This document shows positions 16,110 to 23,908 of a DNA stretch of 64,000 nucleotides, in pieces. The translations under genes and the position numbers were made by a program. The DNA is from Pseudomonas fluorescens (GTDB lineage Bacteria > Pseudomonadota > Gammaproteobacteria > Pseudomonadales > Pseudomonadaceae), in the NCBI RefSeq assembly GCF_005938625.1, contig NZ_VCNJ01000015.1, positions 1 through 64,000 on the forward strand, given 5' to 3'. The notes under the pieces are model-generated. The model searched no databases. It worked only from the letters and a program-made list of their open reading frames with translations, and was not told the origin of the DNA. The first letter of the stretch is position 1. Each line of letters begins with the position of its first letter.

Positions 16110-17504
16110 TCAGGAGTTTTCGATCAGGCTCTGCCGACAATCAAGCACCAGTTTCGCCCCACCGAGATCACTGCTGCCAACTTCTAGACTGAAGCCATGC
16201 AAGCTGACAATCGCCGCAACGATCGACAGCCCCAAGCCAAACCCACCCTGCGGTTGCCCGCCCTCTGCACGATAAAAGCGCTGGAACACCGCCTCACGCT
16301 CAGCCTCGGGAATCCCCGGTCCTGAGTCGTGCACTTCAATGCGTGTCCGCCCACCCGCGTTGACTCCACGCAGCATCACCGTGCCGCCAACCGGGGTGAA
16401 CTTGATCGAGTTGCTCAACAGATTCGCCAACGCCTCGAACAGCAATGCACGATCACCGTTCAGCGCCGGCAATGTTTCCGGCATGTTCAAGTCGAAACGC
16501 AGTTCACCTTCTTCGGCCAGCGGCAGGTAAAACTCGTGCAGTTCTTCCAGCAGTTGCACCGGGTCGAGTTCGACAAAACCTGAGCGGCGCTGGCGATCTT
16601 CCAGTTCGGAAATCCGTAGCAACCCGCGAAACCGCGCCATCAGCGTGTCTGCTTCGGCCAGCACCAGATCCAGTTGCGCCGCCTCCTGCGAGCCTTCGCC
16701 GGCCTGTTGCTGCATGCGATACAACTGCGCGCGCAGGCGCGTCAGCGGCGTGCGCAAATCATGGGCGATGTTGTCGCAGACGCCTTTGACTTCATTCATC
16801 AAACGCTCGATGCGCTCAAGCATGGCGTTGACGATGGCGGCGAGCATGTCCAGTTCATCGCGGCGATTGGACAGCGGCAAACGGTGCGTCAGGTCGCCGG
16901 CGACAATCGCCTGGGCGCTGGCCTGAATCGCTCGAATCCGCCGCAGCGGCCGGCGGCGCAGCAAATGCCATCCGGCAATCCCAGGCAGAATCGTCAGCGA
17001 CACGCCCCAGAACAACGCATGCAAAATGATCCGCGTCACCGCGAACAGCGAGCCGTTGTCGCGCAACAACACCAGCCAGCGCCCGTCGCGGGTTTGCGTG
17101 GCGACAGCGTCGCAGCTGTCATTGGGCAGGGTCGGGTCATCGGAGTCGGCGCAGTCGGCGAGCATGTGGATCTTGCCATCCAGCGGCAGGCCCTCGGGGA
17201 TCTGCTGCAACGCGCCGCCGAGGTAAACGCCATCGACATCGAACAAGCCATAGGCGTCGATGCCGCGAATGTCGAAGGTCATGCTGGCGGCGAGGGCGTC
17301 TTCCAGTTGTTCGCCGCGAAAGTGCGAAAACAGGTGCTGACGTTGCATCAGCGAGTGTTTGGCGAGGTTGTCGAGGTAGCCGGAGACCTCGTAATACATG
17401 ACCCCCATGAGGATCGCGCTCCACGCCACGAACAGCGAACTGTACAGCGCCAGCAAGCGGCTGCTGGAGGAGCGCCAGCCGTCAGACGGGTTCGGCAATG
17501 ACAT
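16110..17504 (-). CDS. Sensor histidine kinase
   Basis: A 464-residue inner-membrane kinase. One transmembrane segment lies near residues 18-40 and another near 160-178, enclosing a periplasmic sensor region of about 120 residues. A HAMP linker follows, then the phospho-acceptor HDLRTPLTRL (H box), LANLLSNSIKFTP (N box), DSGPGIPEAERE (G1) and GLGLSIV (G2). Its start lies inside the regulator gene (23-base overlap), so the pair is one operon. The periplasmic part has paired Cys and Asp-rich segments (ADCADSDDP...DSCD) that could bind a metal or form a disulfide. The signal is unknown. Confidence 0.92.
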   Translation of the reverse strand: MSLPNPSDGWRSSSSRLLALYSSLFVAWSAILMGVMYYEVSGYLDNLAKHSLMQRQHLFSHFRGEQLEDALAASMTFDIRGIDAYGLFDVDGVYLGGALQQIPEGLPLDGKIHMLADCADSDDPTLPNDSCDAVATQTRDGRWLVLLRDNGSLFAVTRIILHALFWGVSLTILPGIAGWHLLRRRPLRRIRAIQASAQAIVAGDLTHRLPLSNRRDELDMLAAIVNAMLERIERLMNEVKGVCDNIAHDLRTPLTRLRAQLYRMQQQAGEGSQEAAQLDLVLAEADTLMARFRGLLRISELEDRQRRSGFVELDPVQLLEELHEFYLPLAEEGELRFDLNMPETLPALNGDRALLFEALANLLSNSIKFTPVGGTVMLRGVNAGGRTRIEVHDSGPGIPEAEREAVFQRFYRAEGGQPQGGFGLGLSIVAAIVSLHGFSLEVGSSDLGGAKLVLDCRQSLIENS

Positions 17505-18165
17505 AACCTGAGCCCCGTACCGTGCGGATCAGCGGCACATGGCCGGCGGCGTCGATTTTCTTGCGCAGACGGCCAATGTGCACGTCGATCAGGTTGGTCC
17601 CGGGGTCGAAGTGATAGCCCCAGACCTCTTCGAAAATCATCATCCGCGAAAGTATCTGGCCGCTGTTGCGCATAAGGAATTCGAGCAGCTTGTACTCAGT
17701 TGGCAGCAGCGTCAGCACCTGCTCGGCACGGCGTGCTTCGTGACTGATCAAGTCCAGTTCAAGGTCGGCCACCTGCAACGTCGTTGCCTGGGTGGCGCCG
17801 CTGTTCTGCCGACGCAGCAACACTTCCACCCGTGCGGCCATTTCATCGGTGGCGAACGGTTTGGTCAGGTAATCATCACCGCCAGCGCGCAAGCCGCGCA
17901 CGCGCTCGTCGACATCGGAGAGCGCGCTGATCATCAGAATCGGTGTGGCCACGCCCATGGTGCGCAGGGTGGTGACGATGGCCAGGCCATCGAGTTCGGG
18001 CAACATGCGGTCAAGAGTGATCAGGTCGTAGTTGCCGCTCACGGCGCGGTCGAGGCCTTCGCGGCCGTTGTCGACCCAGTCGACTTCCAGCCCGTGGCTG
18101 CTCAGTTCGGCGACGATTTCCCGAGCGGTCACGGCATCGTCTTCGATGGTCAAGATACGAGTCAT
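17482..18165 (-). CDS. OmpR-family response regulator
   Basis: A 227-residue regulator: receiver domain with TIEDD, phospho-acceptor Asp in LDRMLPELDG, switch Ser in MISALSDVD and Lys in LTKPF, then a winged-helix output domain (EARRAEQVLTLLPTEYKLLEFLM...IDVHIGRLRKKI...RGSGYVI). The start is placed at 18165, where receiver homology begins. It is upstream of and overlapping the kinase gene. The system resembles metal or envelope-stress systems in gene order, but no target is evident. Confidence 0.93.
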   Translation of the reverse strand: MTRILTIEDDAVTAREIVAELSSHGLEVDWVDNGREGLDRAVSGNYDLITLDRMLPELDGLAIVTTLRTMGVATPILMISALSDVDERVRGLRAGGDDYLTKPFATDEMAARVEVLLRRQNSGATQATTLQVADLELDLISHEARRAEQVLTLLPTEYKLLEFLMRNSGQILSRMMIFEEVWGYHFDPGTNLIDVHIGRLRKKIDAAGHVPLIRTVRGSGYVIAEPV

Positions 18166-18331
18166 AGGCAGGCCTGCTGATCGGTTCAAACGGAATGGCA
18201 GCATTTTGCCAAGAAATTCCGCTGACGCTTTAAATTAACTTTCATGTTGTAGCTGTCATTTGCGCGCCTCGGGGATTTATTTGCCGCAACGTTGATATCA
18301 TCTGGCCATGAACTCAATCAGGAGTGGTGCC

Positions 18332-18667
18332 GTGCGTCTTTCGATTCACCGTGGCTGGATGCCAATCGTCAGTCTGTTGCTGGTGCTGTTCAGCACCTCG
18401 GCATGGGCGGCCAACACGCCGTGTTCCGGCAAAAAAGGCGGGATTGATCGCTGCGACGGCGACCTGTTCCTGTGCAATGACGGCTCCATCAGCGGCTCGA
18501 AGAAAAGCTGCGCGGCGATGTTTGGCGAACGCCAGCAGGCGCGACCGCAAAACTTCTTGCAGAGCAACGATGGCTGCGCCTGCGGCAGCGGTTCGTTCTG
18601 CACCGGTCCACGCGGCGGGGTGTATTGCCTGACCCCAAGCGGTAACAAGAGCTACAAACGCAAATAA
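18332..18667 (+). CDS. Small Cys-rich secreted protein
   Basis: A protein of unknown function, 111 residues from a GTG start at 18332 with AGGAG seven bases upstream; a longer ATG reading from 18308 is possible. It has a signal peptide (cleavage after AWA) and a compact mature domain with eight Cys (NTPCSGKKGG, RCDGDLFLC, KSCAAMF, CACGSGSFC, VYCLTP) and many Gly/Lys, suggesting a disulfide-stabilised periplasmic protein. It is divergent from the two-component system; control by that system is possible but not shown. Confidence 0.75.
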   Translation: MRLSIHRGWMPIVSLLLVLFSTSAWAANTPCSGKKGGIDRCDGDLFLCNDGSISGSKKSCAAMFGERQQARPQNFLQSNDGCACGSGSFCTGPRGGVYCLTPSGNKSYKRK

Positions 18668-18789
18668 CTGGCATTTGTGCCAATGCATAAAACCCGCTGT
18701 TATTCGGCCCTTGTTGCAATTTGCATGGTCTTAGGAAGTTCATTCTTTATAACTTATTGAAACAAAAGGATTTATTTATTTTTCGCGAC

Positions 18790-18805
18790 TGGCACGGTCA
18801 CTGCA
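18790..18805 (+). promoter_or_regulatory. Sigma-54 promoter
   Basis: TGGCACGGTCACTGCA matches the RpoN consensus TGGCAC-N5-TTGCA in nearly all positions, with GG and GC exactly ten bases apart. The predicted transcription start is about 18816, 44 bases before the ATG at 18860. It needs an enhancer-binding protein; no enhancer site was identified. Confidence 0.8.
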
Positions 18806-18859
18806 ATTCCTCTTCTGACGAGTTGTAACACCATTTTTCATGCCTGGAGCAGAACAACA

Positions 18860-19789
18860 ATGAATAGATCCTCTGATGGGTTATATCCTGCCTTCGAAGA
18901 GTCGAGCAGCGTTTCGGGCGTGTCCTGGGGCGCGATTTTCGCAGGTGCTGCGGCTGCCGCTGCCCTGTCGATGATTTTGGTCCTGCTCGGGTTCGGTTTG
19001 GGTTTCTCTGCCGTTTCACCGTGGGCCGGAGAGGGCGTCAGCGCCAAGGGCCTGGGCATTTCAACGATAGTCTGGCTGGCGGCGACGCAAATCATCGCTT
19101 CCGGCATGGGTGGCTATATCGCCGGTCGCCTGCGGGTGAAGTGGGCGAACATGCACGGCGATGAAGTGTATTTCCGCGACACCGCGCATGGCTTCCTTGC
19201 CTGGTGTGTGGCTACGTTGGTTACCGCAGTGCTGGTGGTCGGTTCGGTCAGCAGCGTGATCAGTGGTGGTGTGCAGGCTGGTGCCAGCGTCGCTGGCGGT
19301 GCAGCCAGTGCCATGACCCAAGCGGCCGGTACTGCAGCGGCGAACACCGACAGCAACCAGTACGGTTACTACATCGACAGCCTGTTCCGCGATGACCGTC
19401 CAGCCTCGGTCAGCGATGACGCGGCCCATGGTGCTGTGGCCCGAATCTTTGCGCAAAGTCTGGCCAACGGTCAGCTGAGTGCCGAAGACCGTACTTACCT
19501 GGCGCAACTGGTCGCCCAACGGACCAACCTGACTCAGGCCGATGCCGAGCGCCGCGTCGATGAAATCTACGCCCGCACTCAGAAAGCCCTGGCCGACGCC
19601 AAACTGAAAGCTCAACAAGCCGCCGACACTGCTGCGAAAGTCGCTGCCTGGACCTCGCTGTGGATGTTTATCTCGCTGTTGGCCGGTGCGTTCTTCGCCA
19701 GCCTCGCGGCTACTTATGGCGGTCGTCGCCGGGATGCCGTCGAGTACGTTGAAGTCGACACCTACACCACGACCACTCCGGTCCGTTAA
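18860..19789 (+). CDS. Conserved membrane protein, unknown function
   Basis: I do not recognise a named domain. The 309-residue protein starts with a short polar tail (EESSSVSGVSWG), then hydrophobic segments at about 22-50, 67-86, 112-135 and 272-294. Between the third and last lies a soluble stretch with an Ala/Gly-rich linker and a helical Asp/Arg/Gln-rich part (AEDRTYLAQLVAQRTNLTQA, then AQQAADTAAKVAAW). The C-terminus is YGGRRRDAVEYVEVDTYTTT. GGAG precedes the ATG. It is driven by a sigma-54 promoter and followed 15 bases later by a micro-ORF and a terminator. Glycine-zipper-like segments suggest an envelope-stress or permeability role, by inference. Confidence 0.8.
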   Translation: MNRSSDGLYPAFEESSSVSGVSWGAIFAGAAAAAALSMILVLLGFGLGFSAVSPWAGEGVSAKGLGISTIVWLAATQIIASGMGGYIAGRLRVKWANMHGDEVYFRDTAHGFLAWCVATLVTAVLVVGSVSSVISGGVQAGASVAGGAASAMTQAAGTAAANTDSNQYGYYIDSLFRDDRPASVSDDAAHGAVARIFAQSLANGQLSAEDRTYLAQLVAQRTNLTQADAERRVDEIYARTQKALADAKLKAQQAADTAAKVAAWTSLWMFISLLAGAFFASLAATYGGRRRDAVEYVEVDTYTTTTPVR

Positions 19790-19804
19790 ACAAGGAGAAC
19801 CACC

Positions 19805-19879
19805 ATGCGCTCACTACTGCTGTTTTTCCTCGGCGTACCGATCCCGATCATCATCCTGATCGCCCTGTTCGTGCACTGA
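19805..19879 (+). CDS. 24-residue membrane peptide
   Basis: ATG CGC TCA through TGA encodes a peptide of 24 residues, MRSLLLFFLGVPIPIIILIAL plus FVH. It is almost entirely hydrophobic, with one conserved-looking GVPIPII kink, and fits a single membrane helix. AAGGAG lies seven bases upstream of the ATG. It sits between the 309-residue membrane protein and a strong terminator, so it is the last gene of that transcription unit. I have the impression that similar GxPIPIII peptides are widespread in proteobacteria, but cannot check it. Confidence 0.75.
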   Translation: MRSLLLFFLGVPIPIIILIALFVH

Positions 19880-19904
19880 TTGCTCCATTGAGGCCCATGC
19901 CTCG

Positions 19905-19937
19905 GCCGCTTCCACCTTCGGGTGGAAGCGGCTTTTT
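19905..19937 (+). terminator. Strong intrinsic terminator
   Basis: A 12-bp perfect stem, GCCGCTTCCACC with GGTGGAAGCGGC, closed by a UUCG tetraloop and followed by five T. It ends the sigma-54 unit. Confidence 0.95.
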
Positions 19938-20006
19938 GCTTTCTGCGGGGCCAACGGCGAGAATCGCCGCCGGAAGCGGATTGGCCGCTTTTACAGCTTT
20001 TTAAGG

Positions 20007-20555
20007 ATGAACACGTTGGACAAGAAGGAAATCAAACGCCAGTTGGTGGAAATGCTCGAAGCCGGGCGCTCGAAAACCGAAACGTTCAAAGCGTTATCGG
20101 GCGGTGCGGTCAAAGATCGCGTGTTGGCGGCCTGGATCGGTGGGCGTCCCGATCCGGCCCTCAGGGAAAAGCATTCACTCAAAGTCACCCTGCTGGTTGT
20201 GTTGACCTGCATCCAGGCATTGATCGGCGCAGTCTTCGGCTTCTTCCTGTTCTATGACACAAGCGCTGGCCTGGCACTGACCATGCTGCTGATCGCGGGC
20301 GGCATTCCGTTGTTGTTTGCATGGGGCTTCTACAAGAACGTTGCGGCGGCGTACACCGTTTACGTCCTCCTCACCATCAGTCAGGTTTCCCGCATGTTCA
20401 AGGGCTATGAGGAAGATCCGCTGTCGACCGTGATTGCCGTTGGCATCACTCTGGCCATCGTGTTCTACGCCGCCTGGATCAAATCCCTGCTGTTCCCGGA
20501 CCTGGGTTTCATTGGTGCGAAGAAAATCAAAGGGCAGTTCGTCTTCTCCAATTGA
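20007..20555 (+). CDS. Membrane protein of unknown function
   Basis: A 182-residue protein. A charged helical N-terminus (LDKKEIKRQLVEMLEAGRSK, then TETFKALSGG), resembling a small regulatory or helix-turn-helix-like segment, is followed by four hydrophobic stretches (about 60-80, 86-105, 115-130 and 140-160). No family is recognised. The ATG at 20007 lies inside the AAGGA that would serve a TTG at 20016, so the true start may be three codons later. It stands alone between the terminator and the hcn promoter. Confidence 0.65.
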   Translation: MNTLDKKEIKRQLVEMLEAGRSKTETFKALSGGAVKDRVLAAWIGGRPDPALREKHSLKVTLLVVLTCIQALIGAVFGFFLFYDTSAGLALTMLLIAGGIPLLFAWGFYKNVAAAYTVYVLLTISQVSRMFKGYEEDPLSTVIAVGITLAIVFYAAWIKSLLFPDLGFIGAKKIKGQFVFSN

Positions 20556-20580
20556 TCGTTGGACAATCCAACCGCTTTCA

Positions 20581-20594
20581 CTGGCCTGGATCAA
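20581..20594 (+). promoter_or_regulatory. Candidate ANR box of the hcn operon
   Basis: CTGGC-CTGG-ATCAA has one perfect ANR/FNR half-site (ATCAA) and one degenerate half. A -10-like TAACGT lies at 20617-20622, which would place the box near -41.5. ANR control of hcnABC under low oxygen is established in Pseudomonas; this particular site is inferred. Confidence 0.5.
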
Positions 20595-20778
20595 TATTTT
20601 CTGCGGCGAGATCGCCTAACGTAAATGATCCCGGCCTTTGCTGAGGTATGAACTACAGTGCTTCACGCGCACCTTGTTGCGCTGCCGAAGTAACCGCGTC
20701 GACGCCCCAATCACAGCAACAATAAACGCGTCGACACGCTGTAGTGCAGCAAGGAGATGACACCACCTCAACCGAACT

Positions 20779-20791
20779 TTCACGGATGAAC
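20779..20791 (+). promoter_or_regulatory. RsmA/RsmE binding site over the hcnA start
   Basis: TTCACGGATGAA can fold as a four-pair stem presenting CGGA in the loop, and its ATG is the hcnA start codon. The same core is the well-studied RsmE target of the P. fluorescens hcnA leader: RsmE covers the ribosome site until Gac/Rsm small RNAs remove it. A second GGA (AAGGAG near 20748) lies upstream. Confidence 0.85.
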
Positions 20792-21115
20792 ATCGCAATG
20801 CACTGCCAAGAAAGAACTTTCGATATCCAGCCGTTGGCGCAGGCGGATATGACCGTCCACATCAACGGTCAAGCAGTCACCGCTGCTATCGGCGAAACCG
20901 TCCTCAGCGTTATCCAGTCCCTCGGCGTTCGCCAGATTGCCCGCAACGATCACGACCAGGTCACTGGCGCCTATTGCGGCATGGGCGTGTGCCAGTGCTG
21001 CCTGGTGAAAATCAATGGCCGACACAAACGCCGTGCCTGCCAGACCGTAGTGCGTGACGGCATGCAGATCGAAACCCAGGTCAACCGCATCACCACGCAA
21101 GAGGTGATCGTATGA
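20786..21115 (+). CDS. hcnA: Hydrogen cyanide synthase subunit HcnA
   Basis: A 109-residue [2Fe-2S] protein, one of three subunits of the membrane-associated enzyme that oxidises glycine to HCN and CO2. The ferredoxin-like Cys cluster is visible as YCGMGVCQCC with a further Cys at RRACQTVV. The N-terminus (IQPLAQADMTVHINGQ, then GETVLSVI) is typical of HcnA. The start is set at 20786, where GGATG forms the Rsm-controlled ribosome site; an in-frame GTG at 20744 lacks this logic. It overlaps hcnB by four bases. Confidence 0.93.
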   Translation: MNIAMHCQERTFDIQPLAQADMTVHINGQAVTAAIGETVLSVIQSLGVRQIARNDHDQVTGAYCGMGVCQCCLVKINGRHKRRACQTVVRDGMQIETQVNRITTQEVIV

Positions 21116-22521
21116 GCCTGCAACCGGTCATCGTCGGCGGCGGCCCGGCGGGGATGGCGGCAGCCATCGAACTGGCGCGCCACGGTGTGCGCTGCACCTT
21201 GCTTGAAGAAGCTTCGCGCCTCGGCGGTGTGGTCTATCGCGGGCCGCTGCGTGATGGCGTGCAACTGGATTATCTCGGCCCGCGCTACTCCGAAGCGCTG
21301 GGCAAACTGCACGGTGATTTTCAGGAGCAGGCCGGGCTGATCGACGTGCGCCTCAACCATCGCGTGGTCGGCGCCGAAGGCACCCGCGCGCTGGTGGTGC
21401 TCGATGGCGACGAGCAATTGCACGAGATCGAGTATCCGCAGTTGCTCCTGGCTGCCGGATGCCATGAGCGCAGCGTGCCGTTTCCCGGCTGGACCTTGCC
21501 GGGGGTGATCATGCTCGGCGGTCTGCAACTGCAAATCAAAAGTGGTGTGGTCAAGCCGCAAGGGCCGGTGATCATCGCCGGCACCGGGCCGTTGCTGCCG
21601 CTGGTAGCGACGCAGTTGCATGCCTCTGGCGTCAGCGTCGCCGGCGTGTATGAGGCCTGTGCGTTCGGCAAGATTGCCCGTGAAAGTCTGGCGCTGCTGA
21701 ACAAGCCGCAGCTGTTCCTCGATGGCTTGAGCATGCTCGCCTACCTGAAGCTGCACGGCATCCCGATGAACTACGGCTGGGGCGTGGTCGAAGCCCACGG
21801 CGAGGGCGAGCTGAAAAGCGTCAGCGTCGCGCCGTATTCGGCCACGTGGGAACCGGACATGAGCCGCGTCGAGCGCTTTGAAGCCAAGACCCTCGCGGTC
21901 GGTTACGGCTTTATTCCGCGCACGCAACTGAGCCAGCAGATGGGTCTGGATCACGGCTTCAGCGACGATGGTTATCTGCGTGCCAATTCGAACGTCTGGC
22001 AGCAAAGCAATGAACCGCACGTGCATCTGGCGGGCGACATGGGCGGGATTCGCGGTGGTGAAGCGGCGATGCTCGCCGGCAAGATCGCCGCGACATCGAT
22101 TCTGCTGCAACGCGGCGTCCTCGAAGAGGAACTGGCCCGCGTGCGCCGCGACCGCTACTTGAGCAAACTCAAAGCCATCGTGCGCTTTCGCGCTGCCGTG
22201 GATCGCTACACCGAACGCGGTGTCGGCCAGACTGCATTGCCTGCCGCTGACACGGTGATCTGCCGTTGCGAGCACGCCACCCGCGCCGACATCGACCTGG
22301 CGCTGGAGCAGGGCGTGCAAGACATCGCCAGCCTGAAAATGCGCACCCGCTTGAGCATGGGCGATTGCCAGGGGCGCATGTGCGTCGGCTACTGCAGCGA
22401 CCGCCTGCGTCAAGCGACCGGCCGCAAGGATGTCGGTTGGCTGCGCCCGCGTTTCCCGATCGATCCGATTCCTTTTTCCGCGTTCCAGTCTGTCGGCACG
22501 GAGGCCGCTGCCCATGAGTAA
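21112..22521 (+). CDS. hcnB: Hydrogen cyanide synthase subunit HcnB
   Basis: A 469-residue FAD/NAD(P)-type subunit of cyanide synthase. The FAD-binding VIVGGGPAGMAAAIELA is at the N-terminus and a second nucleotide fold is at about residues 155-185 (VIIAGTGPLLPLVATQL). The C-terminal BFD-like [2Fe-2S] region is CRCEHATRADI... with GDCQGRMCVGYC. Length and order match HcnB. It starts inside the end of hcnA and its last eight bases overlap hcnC, so the three subunits are translated together. Confidence 0.95.
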   Translation: MSLQPVIVGGGPAGMAAAIELARHGVRCTLLEEASRLGGVVYRGPLRDGVQLDYLGPRYSEALGKLHGDFQEQAGLIDVRLNHRVVGAEGTRALVVLDGDEQLHEIEYPQLLLAAGCHERSVPFPGWTLPGVIMLGGLQLQIKSGVVKPQGPVIIAGTGPLLPLVATQLHASGVSVAGVYEACAFGKIARESLALLNKPQLFLDGLSMLAYLKLHGIPMNYGWGVVEAHGEGELKSVSVAPYSATWEPDMSRVERFEAKTLAVGYGFIPRTQLSQQMGLDHGFSDDGYLRANSNVWQQSNEPHVHLAGDMGGIRGGEAAMLAGKIAATSILLQRGVLEEELARVRRDRYLSKLKAIVRFRAAVDRYTERGVGQTALPAADTVICRCEHATRADIDLALEQGVQDIASLKMRTRLSMGDCQGRMCVGYCSDRLRQATGRKDVGWLRPRFPIDPIPFSAFQSVGTEAAAHE

Positions 22522-23773
22522 GTTCTATGACGTGGTCATTGCCGGTGGCGGCGTGATCGGGGCGTCCTGCGCCTATCAACTGTCCAAGCGCAAAAACCTC
22601 AAGGTCGCGCTGATCGACGCCAAGCGCCCCGGCAACGCGACCCGTGCGTCGGCCGGCGGTTTGTGGGCGATCGGTGAGTCGGTCGGGCTCGGCTGCGGAG
22701 TGATTTTCTTCCGCATGATGTCGGCTAACCGCAAGCGCGAAACCCAGGGCGCGGCGGTGGCCGTGGACGCAAGTACGCCGCACATTCTGCCGGAGTCGTT
22801 TTTCGATTTTGCCCTGCAGTCCAACGCGTTGTACCCGGCGTTGCACCGAGAGCTGAAAGACAATCACGGGATGGATTTCAAGTTCGAAAAGACCGGGTTG
22901 AAATTCGTCATCTACGACGACGAAGACCGGCTCTACGCCGAGCACATCGTCGGTTGCATTCCGCACCTGGCCGATCAGGTGCGCTGGCTCGATCAGGCGG
23001 CGCTGCGCGAGTCCGAGCCGAGCGTCAGCCATGAGGCGCGCGGGGCGCTGGAGTTTCTCTGTGACCATCAGGTCAGCCCGTTCCGCCTCGCCGATGCCTA
23101 CATGGAAGGCGCGCGACAGAACGGCGTCGACATTTTCGTCAACACCAACGTCACCGGCGTGTTGCATCACGGCAGCCGTGTAACCGGTGTGCAGACGGCC
23201 GAGGAGGGCGTGTTCCACTGCAAGACGCTGATCAACGCCGGCGGTGCCTGGGCGGCGGATCTGAGCGAGTGGGCAACGGGTATTCGCATCCCGGTGAAAC
23301 CGGTGAAAGGCCAGATTCTGCTGACCGAGCGCATGCCGAAAATCCTCAACGGCTGCCTGACCACCAGTGATTGCTACGTGGCGCAGAAGGACAACGGTGA
23401 GATCCTGATTGGCAGCACCACCGAAGACAAAGGCTTCGACGTCACCACCACCTACCCGGAGATCGCCGGGCTGGTGCAGGGTGCGGTGCGCTGCCTGCCG
23501 GAACTCAAGGACGTCAATCTGAAACGCACTTGGGCGGGTTTGCGTCCGGGTTCGCCGGATGAGTTGCCGATTCTCGGGCCGATGCGTGGGGTGGAGGGTT
23601 ATCTGAATGCCTGCGGCCACTTCCGCACCGGGATTCTGACCTCGGCGATTACTGGCGTGCTGCTGGATAAACTGGTCAACGATGAACCGCTGCCGCTGGA
23701 TATCACGCCGTTTCTGGCAGATCGGTTTGAAGTCGCGCCGGTCAAACAGGAGCTGGAACTGGAACTGGTCTGA
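22514..23773 (+). CDS. hcnC: Hydrogen cyanide synthase subunit HcnC
   Basis: A 419-residue FAD-dependent amino-acid-oxidase-fold (DAO) subunit that is expected to carry out the glycine oxidation step. The N-terminal dinucleotide motif is VVIAGGGVIGASCAYQLS, and the C-terminal FAD region includes RTWAGLRPGSPDELPILGP and ACGHFRTGILTSAITG. The ATG at 22514 is chosen since the upstream frame lies in hcnB. Last gene of hcnABC; a repeat block follows within 12 bases. Confidence 0.95.
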   Translation: MSKFYDVVIAGGGVIGASCAYQLSKRKNLKVALIDAKRPGNATRASAGGLWAIGESVGLGCGVIFFRMMSANRKRETQGAAVAVDASTPHILPESFFDFALQSNALYPALHRELKDNHGMDFKFEKTGLKFVIYDDEDRLYAEHIVGCIPHLADQVRWLDQAALRESEPSVSHEARGALEFLCDHQVSPFRLADAYMEGARQNGVDIFVNTNVTGVLHHGSRVTGVQTAEEGVFHCKTLINAGGAWAADLSEWATGIRIPVKPVKGQILLTERMPKILNGCLTTSDCYVAQKDNGEILIGSTTEDKGFDVTTTYPEIAGLVQGAVRCLPELKDVNLKRTWAGLRPGSPDELPILGPMRGVEGYLNACGHFRTGILTSAITGVLLDKLVNDEPLPLDITPFLADRFEVAPVKQELELELV

Positions 23774-23784
23774 CCTTGGCAAGA

Positions 23785-23900
23785 TGATCGTTCCCACGCT
23801 CCGCGTGGGAACGCCTCAAGGGACGCTCCGCGTTCCAGCTTGCGAATTGGAACGCAGAGCGTCCCGGGCTGTATTCCCACGCGGAGCGTGGGAACAATCG
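23785..23900. repeat. GATCGTTCCCACGC-type repeat block
   Basis: Two palindromic arms (GATCGTTCCCACGCTCCGCG at the left, the inverse at the right) enclose an inner inverted repeat GGACGCTCCGCGTTC / GAACGCAGAGCGTCC. The same architecture recurs at 62157-62284. It lies between convergent hcnC and the antiporter gene. Confidence 0.88.
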
Positions 23901-23908
23901 GGTGTGGC

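Noticed and set aside
22169..23797. 542-codon minus-strand frame opposite hcnB/hcnC
   Set aside because: Low-complexity Arg/Gln-rich translation and no ribosome site; the hcn genes on the other strand are certain.
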